Below, piece after piece: positions 1 to 12,400 of a DNA stretch of 64,000 nucleotides; the stretch's first letter is position 1, and every line of letters begins with the position of its first letter. The stretch spans positions 1-64,000 of the forward strand of contig NZ_SCMR01000004.1 of assembly GCF_005502885.1 (NCBI RefSeq). Direction: 5' to 3'. The translations under genes and the position numbers were made by a program. The notes under the pieces are model-generated. The model searched no databases. It was given only the letters and a program-made list of their open reading frames with translations, and had not been told where the DNA came from. This stretch comes from Microbacterium sp. 2FI (GTDB taxonomy: Bacteria; Actinomycetota; Actinomycetes; Actinomycetales; Microbacteriaceae).

Positions 1-420
1 CCCTCCGCCACCGAGCCGACCCGCCAGCCCGCGGCGGCACCCGCCCCGCGCCCGGCGCCCGCACAGCCCGTCGTGATCCGCTTGCGTGACGCCGAGGTGC
101 TGGTCGTCCAGGTGCTGCCGCGCGACGAGGCGCGAGCGAGCATCGACGCCCTCTTCGCCGCCGAGCAGCGGCGCCTGCAGGCGATCGCCGATCAGCAGGC
201 GGCCCAGCGCCGAGCCCAGGTCGAGTACGTCACACGGGTGCAGCAGACGCAGGTCACGCAGACCGCGGCGCAGAAGGCCGCCGAGGCGCAGGCCCAGGCC
301 AACAAGCAGCTGCAGGATGCGCTCGCCGCTCTCGCGAAGGCGCTCTCCACCAGCCAGTGCACCACGGTCGGCGGCACCAACGGGCAGCCGGCTTCCATCT
401 CGTGCCCCATGGACGACGGC
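1..420 (+). other. N-terminal Ala/Gln-rich helical region of giant protein
   Basis: Codons 1-25 are Pro/Ala-rich, then residues ~40-115 are rich in Ala, Gln, Glu, Lys and Arg without Pro or Gly, as expected for a long helix or coiled coil. Two cysteines follow at bases 358-360 and 403-405 (15 residues apart), possibly one disulfide. The part before this is outside the window. Confidence 0.55.
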
Positions 421-3400
421 GATGCGACGATCGACGGCGACAACGTCGGCGTCACCACCCCCACTCCCACGCCGACGCCGACGCCGACCCCGCCGCCGGC
501 GGGTGACGACGACACCGAGGCGATGACCGCCGAGAGCCTTTCGAGCGACCCGGTGGCAGCCGACCAGGCGCTCACCGAAGGAGACCTGCAGGCGGCCGTC
601 GCGCAGGCGAGCGCCGAGTGGGGAGCGCTCGGTGCGGATGTCTCGGGGATCTCGGCTTCGATCGGCGCGTTCGCCGACGCGACGCTCGGCACGGCTTCCG
701 GCGCGTCGATCGTGATCGACGATGACGCGGCCGGGTGGGGCTGGTCGCGCATGGACCTGCTCACGGTCGTCCGACACGAGATCGGACACGCGCTCGGCGC
801 CGGTCACGGCTCGGGACTCATGGACGAGACGCTGGCACCGGGCGAGACGTGGGGCGTCGACGTCTCCGCGATCCCGGCGCCGGCACCCGAGCCCGCTCCG
901 GAACCCGCACCCGCCCCCGAGCCGGCACCCGCGCCTGAGCCCGAGCCCGCCGCGGAGCCCGCGCCCGAGCCGGCACCTGCGGCCACCGCGGAACCGGCAA
1001 GCGAGCCGGCCGACGAGTCTCCGACCGCGGCGCCCGCCGCCGACACCCCGGCCGCAGCCCCGGCAACGACCGCCGGCCCCGCAGCGGATGCACCGACCAC
1101 CACCGCAAGCCCCGCACCCGCAGCCGCCGTCGGCTGGGTCGTCGAGGGCACGACCGCCACACTGACGCTCGCTCCCACCGACGCCGCCACCGGATCGCTC
1201 CGCCTCGAAGGCGGCCGCATCGTGTTCTCGTCCTCGTCGCGCGCGGCGCTCGCCGTCGATGCGCAGGGACTCACCGAGATCGTCGTGCGCGGTGCCGACG
1301 GCTCGGCGGAGTTCACGGTCGACCTCACCGGCATCGCCGGCCTCGCGCTCGCGATCGTCGGAGCGCTGAACTCGCTGCGCGTCACCGGCCTCAGCGGAGC
1401 CGCGGTGTTCAGCGGCGATGCCGGTCGGCTGCGCCTCGACTCGCTCGTCGCAAGCCTGTCGTTCCTCGCCCCGCGCCTGGCAGCACTCCTCGAGAGCACG
1501 GGCTCGATCTCCGTCTCGGGAACCCTCTCGCTCGCCGGCGCCGACCTCACCGTCCGCGGCCGGACCGTCACCGTCGAGACCGGCACCACGCTCGACACGC
1601 GCGGAGATGACCGCGACGGCGCGATCACGCTCATGGCGAGCGACGTGCGAACGGGAACGACGGATGCCGCGGCATCGGTCACCGTGACCGGATCGCACCT
1701 CGCCGGAGGCACTGTGACCCTCGTCGCCGAATCGGCGAACCGCACGAGCGCGCGGGCGACCTCTGCCGCTACCGTGACCCTCCGCGACTCGACGATCGAC
1801 GCGAGCGGCGACGTGACGCTGCGCAGCGACTCGACCGCCGACCTCTCGGCCGCAGGTCCCGCCGCGTTCGCGAAGGGGTCGTCGGCCGCGGTCACCCGCG
1901 TGACCGGCGAGTCCGCGATCACGAGCGCAGGCTCGGTCCGCATCGAGGCGAGGAACTCCGCCTCGGGCACCGCGACGTCGACGAACGCCTCGGGCGCCTC
2001 GCTCGCCGAGGTCGACCTCACCCGCCTTACGCACGCGGTGATCGACGGCGAGCAGCGCATCGCCGCAACGGAACTCTTCCTGCTGGCGACCTCGGCCGGA
2101 AGCCTGCGGGTGAGCGCCGCCGGTTCCGCCGGTGCGGCATCCGGCTCCTCGACCCTCACCGGGCTGGCCCTCGCGGCCGCACCGCGCGCCGACTCGATCG
2201 CCGTGGGCCGCGCGTTCCTCGAAACCATCGCCCGGCTCGCGCCCGCGGCGCATCTGACCGTCTCGGCCTCCGACGTCACGGTGCAGGCCGACTCGTCGGT
2301 CGACACCTCCGTCACCGCCGACGGCGGGCTTGCGGCGCTGGTCGTGCGGGACGTCGCCGCCACCGCACTCGCGCAGGGCGCGACGATCACCGGCGCCGCA
2401 GGCCTCGCGCTGCGCTCGTCGACGAAGCATTCCGCTCTCGCCGACGGAGGCACTGGATGGGCGCTCGTGTCGTCGAGCGCCGCCACCTCGGCGACGACCG
2501 AGCGCGGCGCCCCGCTCGCGCTCGCCGGCGATCTCGCCCTCACCGCCACGCAGGATGCGACCGCCCGCGCCACCGGCACCGGCGCCGCCCTCGTGCTCGG
2601 CGTCCACGATGTCGACGTGCTGCTCGATCGCGCAGCGACCGTCGCGGGTTCGGTCTCGCTCGCCTCGACCGGCCGTTCGCATTCGTCCGCCTCGGCGGCG
2701 CCGTCCGCGGTCCCGGTCAGCGCGCTGGCCGCGGCCCTTCCGCTGCTCGCAGCCCTCGGCGGCGTCTCGGCCTCGTCCGTCACCGCGAACGCCGCCGCCG
2801 TCGCCGCGATCCCGGTGCGTGCGGCCGCCGTCGCGGTCGTCCTCGCCACCGCGACGACAGCCCTCGGCAACGACCTCGCCCTCGGCGGCTCGCCGCTGCG
2901 CTCGGGCGGCCCCGTCGACATCACTGCGATCGCGACCGGTTCGGGCTCGGCCGGCACCCGCGGCCTCGACCTCGCCGTCGACCCGGTGCACGTCGTTCCG
3001 CTCGTCCGGCTCATCAGCGTCGTCGACGTGAACAGCCCGGTCTTCGCCGGCGGCGACGTCGTCGTGCAGGCGGGCCGCGGGCCTCCGGCATCCGGATCCA
3101 CCGCCATCCCATCCGCCACCGTCCACCTCGACGCCGCGATCGCGCTCCTCCACCCGACCGCGACGCTCACGATCTCGAGCCCCCCGCAGACGCCGGCCTT
3201 CACGCCACCTGCCGGAGCGGTTCTCATCCTCGCCTCCACCGGCGGCACGCTCTCGCGCGGCGGGGCCACCCTGACCTTCGCCGCCGGGGCGCTTCCCGCC
3301 GACGCGTGGGTCGTCATCTCCGCTCGCGACGACACGGTCCGCGGCCTTCTCGCGACCAGCGACGTGTACGACCTCCGCGCCTACGACGCCCGCACCGGCA

Positions 3401-6400
3401 CCGAGATCACGAGCTTCCGGATCGACCCGGTGCTCACCATCACGGTCGGCAGCGCCGCGTCGACATCGCGCATCTGGTACGTCGCCCCCGACGGCTCGGT
3501 GCAGGCGATCACGACGCAGGTCGACCCGCTCACCGGCACGATCACCGCGGCGCTCCCGCACTTCTCGGACTACGTCGCCGGCTCGCCGCTCGCCGGTCTC
3601 GTCGGGCTCATCGTCGCGCAGCTGCAGGCCTACCTCACGAACCAGACCTACGAGCAGAACCTCGGCTCGCAGAGCCTCGGCAGCGGGCTCACGCTCACCG
3701 ACATCACGCTCACGATCACGTCGCTCTCGCCCACCGCGCCCTATGGCGGCGCGATCACGTTCACCGCCGGCCTCGAGATCGCCCTCACGGTCGGGTCGCT
3801 CGCGATCACCGCGAGTGCCGCGGTCACGGCCTCGTACACGCTGACGGATGCCGCCACCCTCGACGCGGGGACGCTCGCCATCTCGCTCGGACCGCTCTCG
3901 GGAGACACCTCGTTCGAGATCGCGATCACGGCGGGCGGCACCGAGATCGCGACGCTGACGGCCGCGTCGGCGATCCTCAGCCAATCGGGCTCCGACCTCA
4001 CGATCATGGCGAGCACCGTCTCGGCATCCTTCGGCGGGCAGGTCGAGATCACCGGCGGCGATCTGTCGCTCATCTCCCGCGACGACACCGGCGACATCGA
4101 GTTCTCCCTCACAGACGGCACCGTCGACGTCGGTGATGCGGCCGTGACCCTGACCGAGGCGACGCTCACCTACAACGGCACCGACGGACTCGCGCTCACC
4201 GCGGATCTCGCGATCGACATCGCCGGCACCGAGCTCTCCGGCGCGGTCCGCGTCACGCACACCGGCGGCGTCACGACGCTCGCGGTGAGCGGACTGCAGG
4301 CCACGCTCGCGGACGGCACCGAGCAGACGGTCGTGCTGACGGACGGCTCGGGAACCCTGGTCCTCGGCGGCGCCGGAGTCACCGGCTCGCTCACCGCCAC
4401 GGTGGTCGCCACCGGAGTCGTCACGGCGACGCTCGCCGGACGCGTCGACATCGACACCGACACCGGGGTCACGACGGTCGCCGTCGCCGCGCGCAACCTC
4501 AGCCTCGACCTCGGCGACGGTCTCGCCGTCACGGGCGCCGTCGTCGGACTCATCGTGCGCGCGACGAGCGCCGGCACCGACATCGCCCTCGACGCTTCGG
4601 GCGCCGTCTCACTCACCGGGTGGTCGGATGTCACGCTGAGCGGAACCTTCCGGGTTCGCATCAACGGGTTCACCGACGAGATCACCGAGACGATCGCGCT
4701 GGCCGACGGGTCGGGCGATGTCACCGTGGCCTTCGCAGCGGGCGAAGCAGGCTCGCTCAGCGGCACCGGCCTCACCCTCACCGTGCTCGGTCAGTCGCTC
4801 GTCGCCGACTTCGCGTTCGTGAGCACGGCCGACGGATTCACCGTCACCGTCAGCAACCTCACGCTGCAGTTCGGCGACGGCGTCTCCACCGTCGCCCGGT
4901 TCACGATCACCGGCCTCGACGAGGGAACGCTGACGCTCGACGACGGCGCGGTCACCGCGGCTCTCACCGGTCGCCTGCAGATCACGGTGCCCGGCGTCGC
5001 CTTCGACGGCACGCTCACCCTCGGCGTCAGCACCGTCGCCGGCGACCGCTACCTGCGGGTCTCGGGAACCACGGTCGCCCTCACGCTCGCCGGCCAGTCG
5101 ATCACCTTCGCGCAGTTCGCCGTAGCGCGCGAGGTCGCGGCCGGTGTCACGCAGACCCGGATCAGCGTGTCGGGCGGGTCGTTCGACATCATCACCGGTG
5201 CGTCGACGACCCTGCTGTCGCTCTCGGCGATCAGTGGCGGATTCACGATCACCTCGGCGGGCGTGGCAGGCAGGCTCGAGGCGACGATCACGAGCACGCT
5301 CAGCGAGTTCGCGTTCGCGTCGACCGTCGGCATCGCCGTCAACACCGGCGCCGCCGCGGTGGGCGACCTGCCCGCCGGGCCGTATCTGCGCATCGAGGCC
5401 ATCGGCACGACCGTCACGGTCGGCGGAGTCGGCGGCCAGTCGCTCACCGCCGACGTGACCTTCGAGCGCGGCGTCGATGCGAGCGGGAACACGGTCGTCC
5501 GCGCCGGGCTCGCGAACGGCTCACTCATCTTCGCGGTCTCGGGTACGACGGTGATCTCGCTCACCGCAGCGTCGGGCGCGCTGATCGTGACAGCCGCCGG
5601 AGTCGCGGCGACGCTCACGGGCACCCTCGCCGTCACGCTGCCGCAGGTCTCGGTCACCGGCGCTCTCACGCTGCGCCTCAACACCACCGGCGCCGTCGTC
5701 GACACCACGGTCGCGGTCGGTGGCACCGACATCGCGCTGGTCCTGCCGGGCGGCGGCGACTACCTGCAGCTGACCGGCGCCGACGTCGTGCTCGTGATCG
5801 CCGGTCAGCGCCTCACCGGCACCGTCACCGTGACGAGCGCCGCGGGCGTCGTGACCGTCGCAGTGGCGAACGGCTCGCTCGTCTTCGGGGGCGGCATCGC
5901 GACGCTCACGAACATCACCGCCGCGTTCGGGGTCGGTGCCGGTGGAGTCTGGGGCTCCTTCACCGGCACTCCGGCGCTCGCACTCCCCGGTGTGACGATC
6001 TCGGCCGCGTCCCTCCAGATCCAGATCAACACCGACGCGACCGCCGCCCACGCCACGATCGCGGCGTCGACGTTCCGCATCGGCGCGACGAGCCTCGTCG
6101 TCACGGTGGCGGGTGTCGCGATCACCGGCACCGTGTGGTTCACGCGCGTCGTCACGAGCGGCGTCGTCTCGTACCGCATCGACGTCAGCGGCGGCGAAGC
6201 GAAGTTCGGCCCGGCCGCGACGCCGTTCGTCGAGGTCACCGGCATCACCGGCACCTTCGTCATCGGCCCGGCGGGAGTCGCCGGAAGCATCAGCGCAAGC
6301 GCCGAGTTCGCCGTTCCGAGTCTTCTGGCACTCACCACCGGCGTGACCGTTCTCGTCAACACCACGCCCAGCCCGGTCACCGTCGGAGCCGACCAGCTTC

Positions 6401-9400
6401 CGGCCGGTCCGTACCTGCGGGTCGAGGTGCAGAACCTCGAGGCCGAGATCGCCGGCGGCCTGCTCTCGGGCGACTTCTCGTTCACGCGCGCCGTGCACGC
6501 CGACGGGACCGTCGAGATCGTCGTCGCGATGAGCGACGTCGACGCCTACATCAACGAGACGGATGCCGACCCGGCGCTCGAGGACGGCACGGGCGTCCTG
6601 ATCATCCGCGACGACGGCGTGGCCGGCTTCGTCTCCGGCTCGGGCAGCGTCGGCGGCGCAGGCGTCTCGGCCGAGGGCTCGGTGCTCCTCGAGGTCAACA
6701 CCACGCCCGACGAGATCGACACGGTGCTGACCGTCGGGGGAGTCAGCATCCCGTTCAAGCTGCCCGCGCCGCTGGCGGGCGGCACCATCTTCCGCGTCTC
6801 GATCTCCGACCTCACGCTCACCATCGGCGACTTCGTCACGATCGAGGGCAACCTCACCTTCAGCGACACGGTCATCGGCGGGGTCGCGGTGCGCGTGGTC
6901 GCAGCGACCGGCCTCACGATCTTCCTCGGCCGCGGGCCGGCGTTCCTCGAGTCGGGAGCCCTCAACCCCCTCGCGGTGGGCGTGCTTCTCACCGGTGCCA
7001 CGATCGGCCTCATCGAGATGGGCACGGGGCACGCGCTCGTCGCCACCGGCACGGTGAGCCTCATCGGGGTCGCGGGCGTCACGATCACCGGCACCACGAG
7101 CGTCCGCGTGAACTCCACCGGCCAGGCCGTCAGCCAGACCATCGAGATTCCGGGGAGCACAGCACCCGGAGACGTCGTCTCGTTCAGCGCCGCCGAGGCC
7201 GCCGGCGTCACCGAGTTCGTCGTGAGCGATGCCACTCTCGCGTTCGGGGGTCAGTCGATCTCGGGAACCTTCAGCTTCGACCGCGACGGCACCACGGTGA
7301 CGATCGGCGTCGACGACGGCGCGGTCGTCTTCGGCGACGCGGTGCAGCTGGGCGAGATCACGGGCGACCTCGTCATCGGCCAGACCGGCATCGCAGGCGC
7401 GCTCAGCGCCTCCGTCACGATCGCCGCCCTCGGCGTGACGAACGTCACCGCCGAAGTCGCCGTCAACACGGCACCCGCAGCCGTGACCGTCGGCACGGAC
7501 GAGCTTCCCGCCGGCCCGTACGTGCGCGTCTCGCTCACGGGCGTCGAACTCGACGTGCTCGGGCAGCAGATCGAGGCCGACATCGCGGTCGAGCGGGTGA
7601 CCACCGGCGGCGTCGCCACCACGATCATCGGGCTCGCGAACGTCGGCCTCTTCCTCGGCGACGACGGCGGCACTCCGGGCACCGATACCGCCGACGTCGC
7701 TGACGACATCGGCGTGCGCCTCACGGGCGGCTCGGGCATCCTCGTCGTCACCGCCGCTGGACTCGCGGGCCGCATCTCCGGGTCGATCTCGGTGCGTCTC
7801 GGGGACGATGCCGAGCTCGACGGGGACCTCTCGCTGATCCTCAACACGACCGCAGCGCGGGTGACGGCATCCGTCCTCGTAGGAACCGCCACGCAGTCGC
7901 TCGACGTCGCCGCCGGACCCTATCTGCGCTTCGAAGGCACGGGTCTCACCCTGACGGTGCTCGAGCAGGAGCTCAGCGCGAACATCGTGATCGAGCAGGT
8001 GACGGCGCTCCACGCGGTGACCGGCGCACCCGATCCGACGCGTTCTGTGCTGCGCATCGCCGCGACCGCCGTGCGGCTGAACCTCGCGGGCGGCGTCGTC
8101 ACGCTCTCGAACGGCACGGCGCTGCTGCTCCTCAGCGACGCCGGGATCGCCGGGCGCATCACGGGCACGATCGCACTCGCCGTCCCGCAGGTGTCGCTCA
8201 GCGGCGCGCTCGCCGTCGAGATCAACACGGCCGCGACCGCCGTGGACGAGGCGTTCGAGGTCGCGGGCGAGACGTTCGAGCTCGTGCTGCCCGAGGGCCA
8301 GTACCTGCGCGTCGCCGGCATCGGCGTCACCGTCATGATCGCGGGCCAGTCGCTCACCGCCGACATCGAGGTCGAGCAGAGCGGCGGGGTGACCGAGATC
8401 ACACTCCGCAACACCCGCCTGGTGCTCGGCGGCGACGCGGCGCTGGTCACCCTCACGCAGCCGGTCGACGAAGAGGACGAGGGCTCCACGGCGACCATCG
8501 TGCTATCGCCGCTGGGCTCGTACGGCGCCATCGCCGTCGAGGTCACGGTGGCTCTCCCCGGCATCGCCGTGACCGGAACCGTCACGATCGCCTTCAACAC
8601 CACCGCGGGCCCGCAGAGCGTCGACGGCTGGGATGACGCCCTGCCGGCAGGGCTGCTGCGCGTCGGCGGCCAGGACCTCACGATCACCGTGCTCGGCCAG
8701 TCCCTGACGGGCGCGATCACCTTCGAGCAGCTGACCACCACCGCCGGCGACACCGTGGTGCGCATCGGCATCGCCGAGGTCGAACTCTCGCTCGGCCCGC
8801 TCAACGCCTCGAACGGCACCGGGCTGTTCGTGGTGACCTCGGCGGGGATGGCCGGGTCGCTCACGGTCGGCATCACCGTCGACGGCGGCGCCGGCTTCGC
8901 GTTCGCCGGGCAGCTCGAACTGCAGGTCAACACGACCGGCACCGAGGTCTCGGAGACCCTGCGGGTCGGGGCCGGCACCGTGACCCTCGACGTGCCCGCG
9001 GGTCCGTTCCTGCGCATCGCCGGCACCGGCGTCACCCTCACCGTCCTCAGCCAGACCATCCGCGCCGACGTCGCGTTCGAGCAGGCGACTTCGCTCGGCG
9101 CGGACGGCGTCGCCGGTGGCACCGATGACTCCACCGTGACCCGTGTCGCGCTCGCGAACGTCGAGATCTCGCTCAGCGCCGGTGCTGCGAGGATCTCGCT
9201 CACCGGCGGCGAGGCGCTGTTCGTCATCCGCGCCGGCGGCGGCATGGCCGGCCGGGTCTCCGGCACCGTCGCCCTCACGGGGGTGCCCGGCGTCAGCCTC
9301 GCCGGCACGCTCGCGGTCGAGATCAACACCACCGCCGTGCGGGTGAAGGAGACCGTGCGCGTCGGGGCGGGAACGGTCGCGATCGACCTCCCCGCGGGCG

Positions 9401-12400
9401 GATCCGGCGGCTACCTGCGGATCGCGGGCACGGGCATCGCGATCACCGTCGCCGGGCAGACGCTCTCGGGCGACATCGAGGTCGTGAAGGCGGGCACCGA
9501 CCTCACCCTCACGATCGCCGACGGCGTGATCAGCTTCGGCACAGCGACGTCGCCGCTCGTGCGCGTCACCGAGATCGCCGGCACCTTCCGCCTCACGGCG
9601 ACGGGCATGGCGGGGTCGGTGTCGGCGACGCTCGATGTGACGGTTCCGGGCCTTGAGGTCTCGGGCGACGTCGCCGTGCAGGTCAACTCCGGCACCGCCG
9701 CGGTGGTGCTGAACGCCGGCACCGTCGACGAGGTGACCGTGCAGCCGGGTCTCAAGGTCGAGGTGACCGGCGCGACGCTGATCGTCGCCGGCCAGTCTCT
9801 CGGCGCCAGCCGCATCCTCATCAGCCGCACGCCGAGCGGCGAAGTCGCCTTCGCCGTCACCCAGTTCACGCTGGCGCTGGGCGACGTCGTCGAGATCACC
9901 GCCGCGAACAACTGGTCGGGTGCGCTCGTGGTCACCCCGGGCGGCATCGCCGCGACGTTCTCGGGCAGCATCACCGGCATCTTCGACCTGCCGGGGCTGA
10001 CCCTCGCCGGCGACGTCGCGTTCGCGATCAACACCGGTCCCGCCGCGGTTCGCCGCACGGACCTCGGCCCCGTCATCATCGATGTTCCGGGTGGGCCGTT
10101 CCTGCACGTGTCGATCACGAACGGCGTTCTCGGCGTCGACGGCGGTCCCTCGTTCTCGGGCAGCTTCCTGCTGAGCCGCACGACCGGTACGACGCCGATC
10201 ACGACGATCGCGTTCAGCCAGGTCACGGTGTCGCTGACGCCCGAGGGCGAAGCCAGCCCGGTCGGCATCACCGATGGCGTCGGGGCGTTCCTGCTCACCG
10301 CAGACGGGATCGTCGGCACCTTCTCGGGCGCTGTCGCCGTCGACGCGGGCGCGGCGAACGCCGACGCCACCATCGCGGTGCGCTTCAACGCGACCCCGAA
10401 CGAGTACGACCGGATCATCACTGTCGGCGGCGTCGAGGTGGCGCTCGTCTTCGGCGACGGCGAGGTCGCCACCGTGGCCGGCGGCCCCTTCATCGCGGTG
10501 AGCGTCTCGGGAGCACTGAAGATCGGCGACTTCATCGAGATCATCGGCGAGATCGAATTCACCGGCGGCGACGTCTCGGTCACCGGACTCACCGTCTTCG
10601 TCGGCAACGGTCCCGGATTCCTCGACGACGACGTGCGCAACCCGTTCGCGACCGGGCTGTTCCTCACGAACGTCCACGGCTTCATCACGGGCTCGGGCGC
10701 GAACCGCGTCATCGCGATCTCGGGCGACGTCGAACTCGTCGGCATCCCGGGCGTGACCCTCAGCGGCAGCGCGACGATCTTCTACAACGAGACCACCTCG
10801 GAGCGGGTGCTCGGCACCGGCGACGACGCGGTCACGGTGGCAGAGGGCGCGCCCGGCGCTCCGCACATCCTCGTGATCGGCGACCTCGCCCTCGGCGTCG
10901 CCGGTCAGCAGCTCACCGGCACGTTCGCCATCGAAACCCTCCCCGGTGGCGGACTGCGGGTGAAGTTCGGCTCGTCCGCTCGCGACGGCGGCACTCCCCT
11001 CACTCTGAACCTCGGCGACGGCGTCGCCGTGGCCACGGTGGCGAGCGGCGAGCTCGAGCTCACCCCGGCCGGCCTTGCGACGGTCCTCGAAGCCGAACTG
11101 GTGCTCAACGCCGGCGACGCCTTCGACCTCGACGGATCGATCCGCCTGCAGCTGAACACCTCGGCCACCGCCCGCTCGATCGCCGGCGTGGTGCTGCCGC
11201 CGACGTCGGTGCGGGTGCAGATCGGCACGATCGCGACGCCGGCGAGCCTCGTCGTCGCCGGCCAGACGCTGCGCGGGGTGTTCGTCTTCTCGCAGGTGAC
11301 CGGCCCCGTCGCTCCGGAGGCTCCGGCCGGCACGACCGCCCCGAGCACGACGGTGCTGATCGCCACGGCGCTCACCCTCGAGATCGGAACGAGGGATGCC
11401 GGTGACGTGCTGACGGCGGGGGTGCGGCTCACCGACGGCGAGGCCGTCTTCGTCATGACGGAAGCCGGAGTCGCGGGACGCGTCGGCGGCACCGTGACGT
11501 TCGTGCTCCCGACCGACGCCGTGCAGTTCAGCGGAAGCTTCACCATCGAGGTCAACTCCGGCGCCGCGGTGAACGAGAACCTCGAGCTCGACGGCACGAC
11601 GGTCGTGCTCGTGCTGCCGCTCGGTCCCTACCTGCGGGTCGCGGGCACGGGGGTCGCGATCGTCGTCGCCGGGCAGCGCCTCTCGGGAGACTTCTCGTTC
11701 ACGCAGATCGGCGCGGGCACCGCCGCCACCACCAAGATCACGATCGCGAACGCGCGCGCGGCCTTCGGCGACGGCACGACCGAGTTCGTCGCGCTCACCG
11801 GCGGCTCGGGTGAGTTCATCCTCAACGGCACCGAGATCGTCGGCAGCGTCGAGGGCAAAGTCACCGTGTCGCTTCCCGGGATCCTGGTGACCGGAGACTT
11901 CGCGGTCGCCCTCGTCACCGGGGTCGAGCCGTCGCTCCTCATCACCGGTACCGGCATCACCCTCGACATCGGCGGGTTCCTCCTCACCGAGGGTGAGATC
12001 ACCTTCTCGCAGCGCACGACGACCGGCGGCGTGAAGATCGTCGACATCGCGGTCGAGGCCGTCGCCTCCTTCGGCGCCCCGATCGGCACGATCTCGTTCC
12101 TGGGCGCCCTGCAGATCGGGCCGGGCGGGCTCGCCGGCATCCTCTCGATCGTCGGCACCGAGATCTCGCTCGGCGGCGGTGTGACCATCGGCGTCGCCGA
12201 ACTGCGCCTCGAGATCAACCGCTCGACGCAGGCCGTCGTGCTCTCCGACGACGACGCCACACGGCTCGAGGCCGGCCCCTATCTGCGGCTCGCCGGCGAA
12301 GGCATCGAGATCGAGGTCGGCGAGGTCACGATCACCGCGTCGCTGCTGTTCCAGCAGGTGACGAACTCAAACGGCACCGTCCGCACCGTGATCGCCGTCG

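Noticed and set aside
73..75. GTG at 73 as the start of the giant gene
   Set aside because: The same frame is open to base 1 with Pro/Ala-rich coding character, there is no ribosome site before it, and no signal peptide follows it.
447..500. Phase-variable repeat in the Pro-Thr linker
   Set aside because: The repeat unit is six bases, so slippage would change linker length but not the frame.
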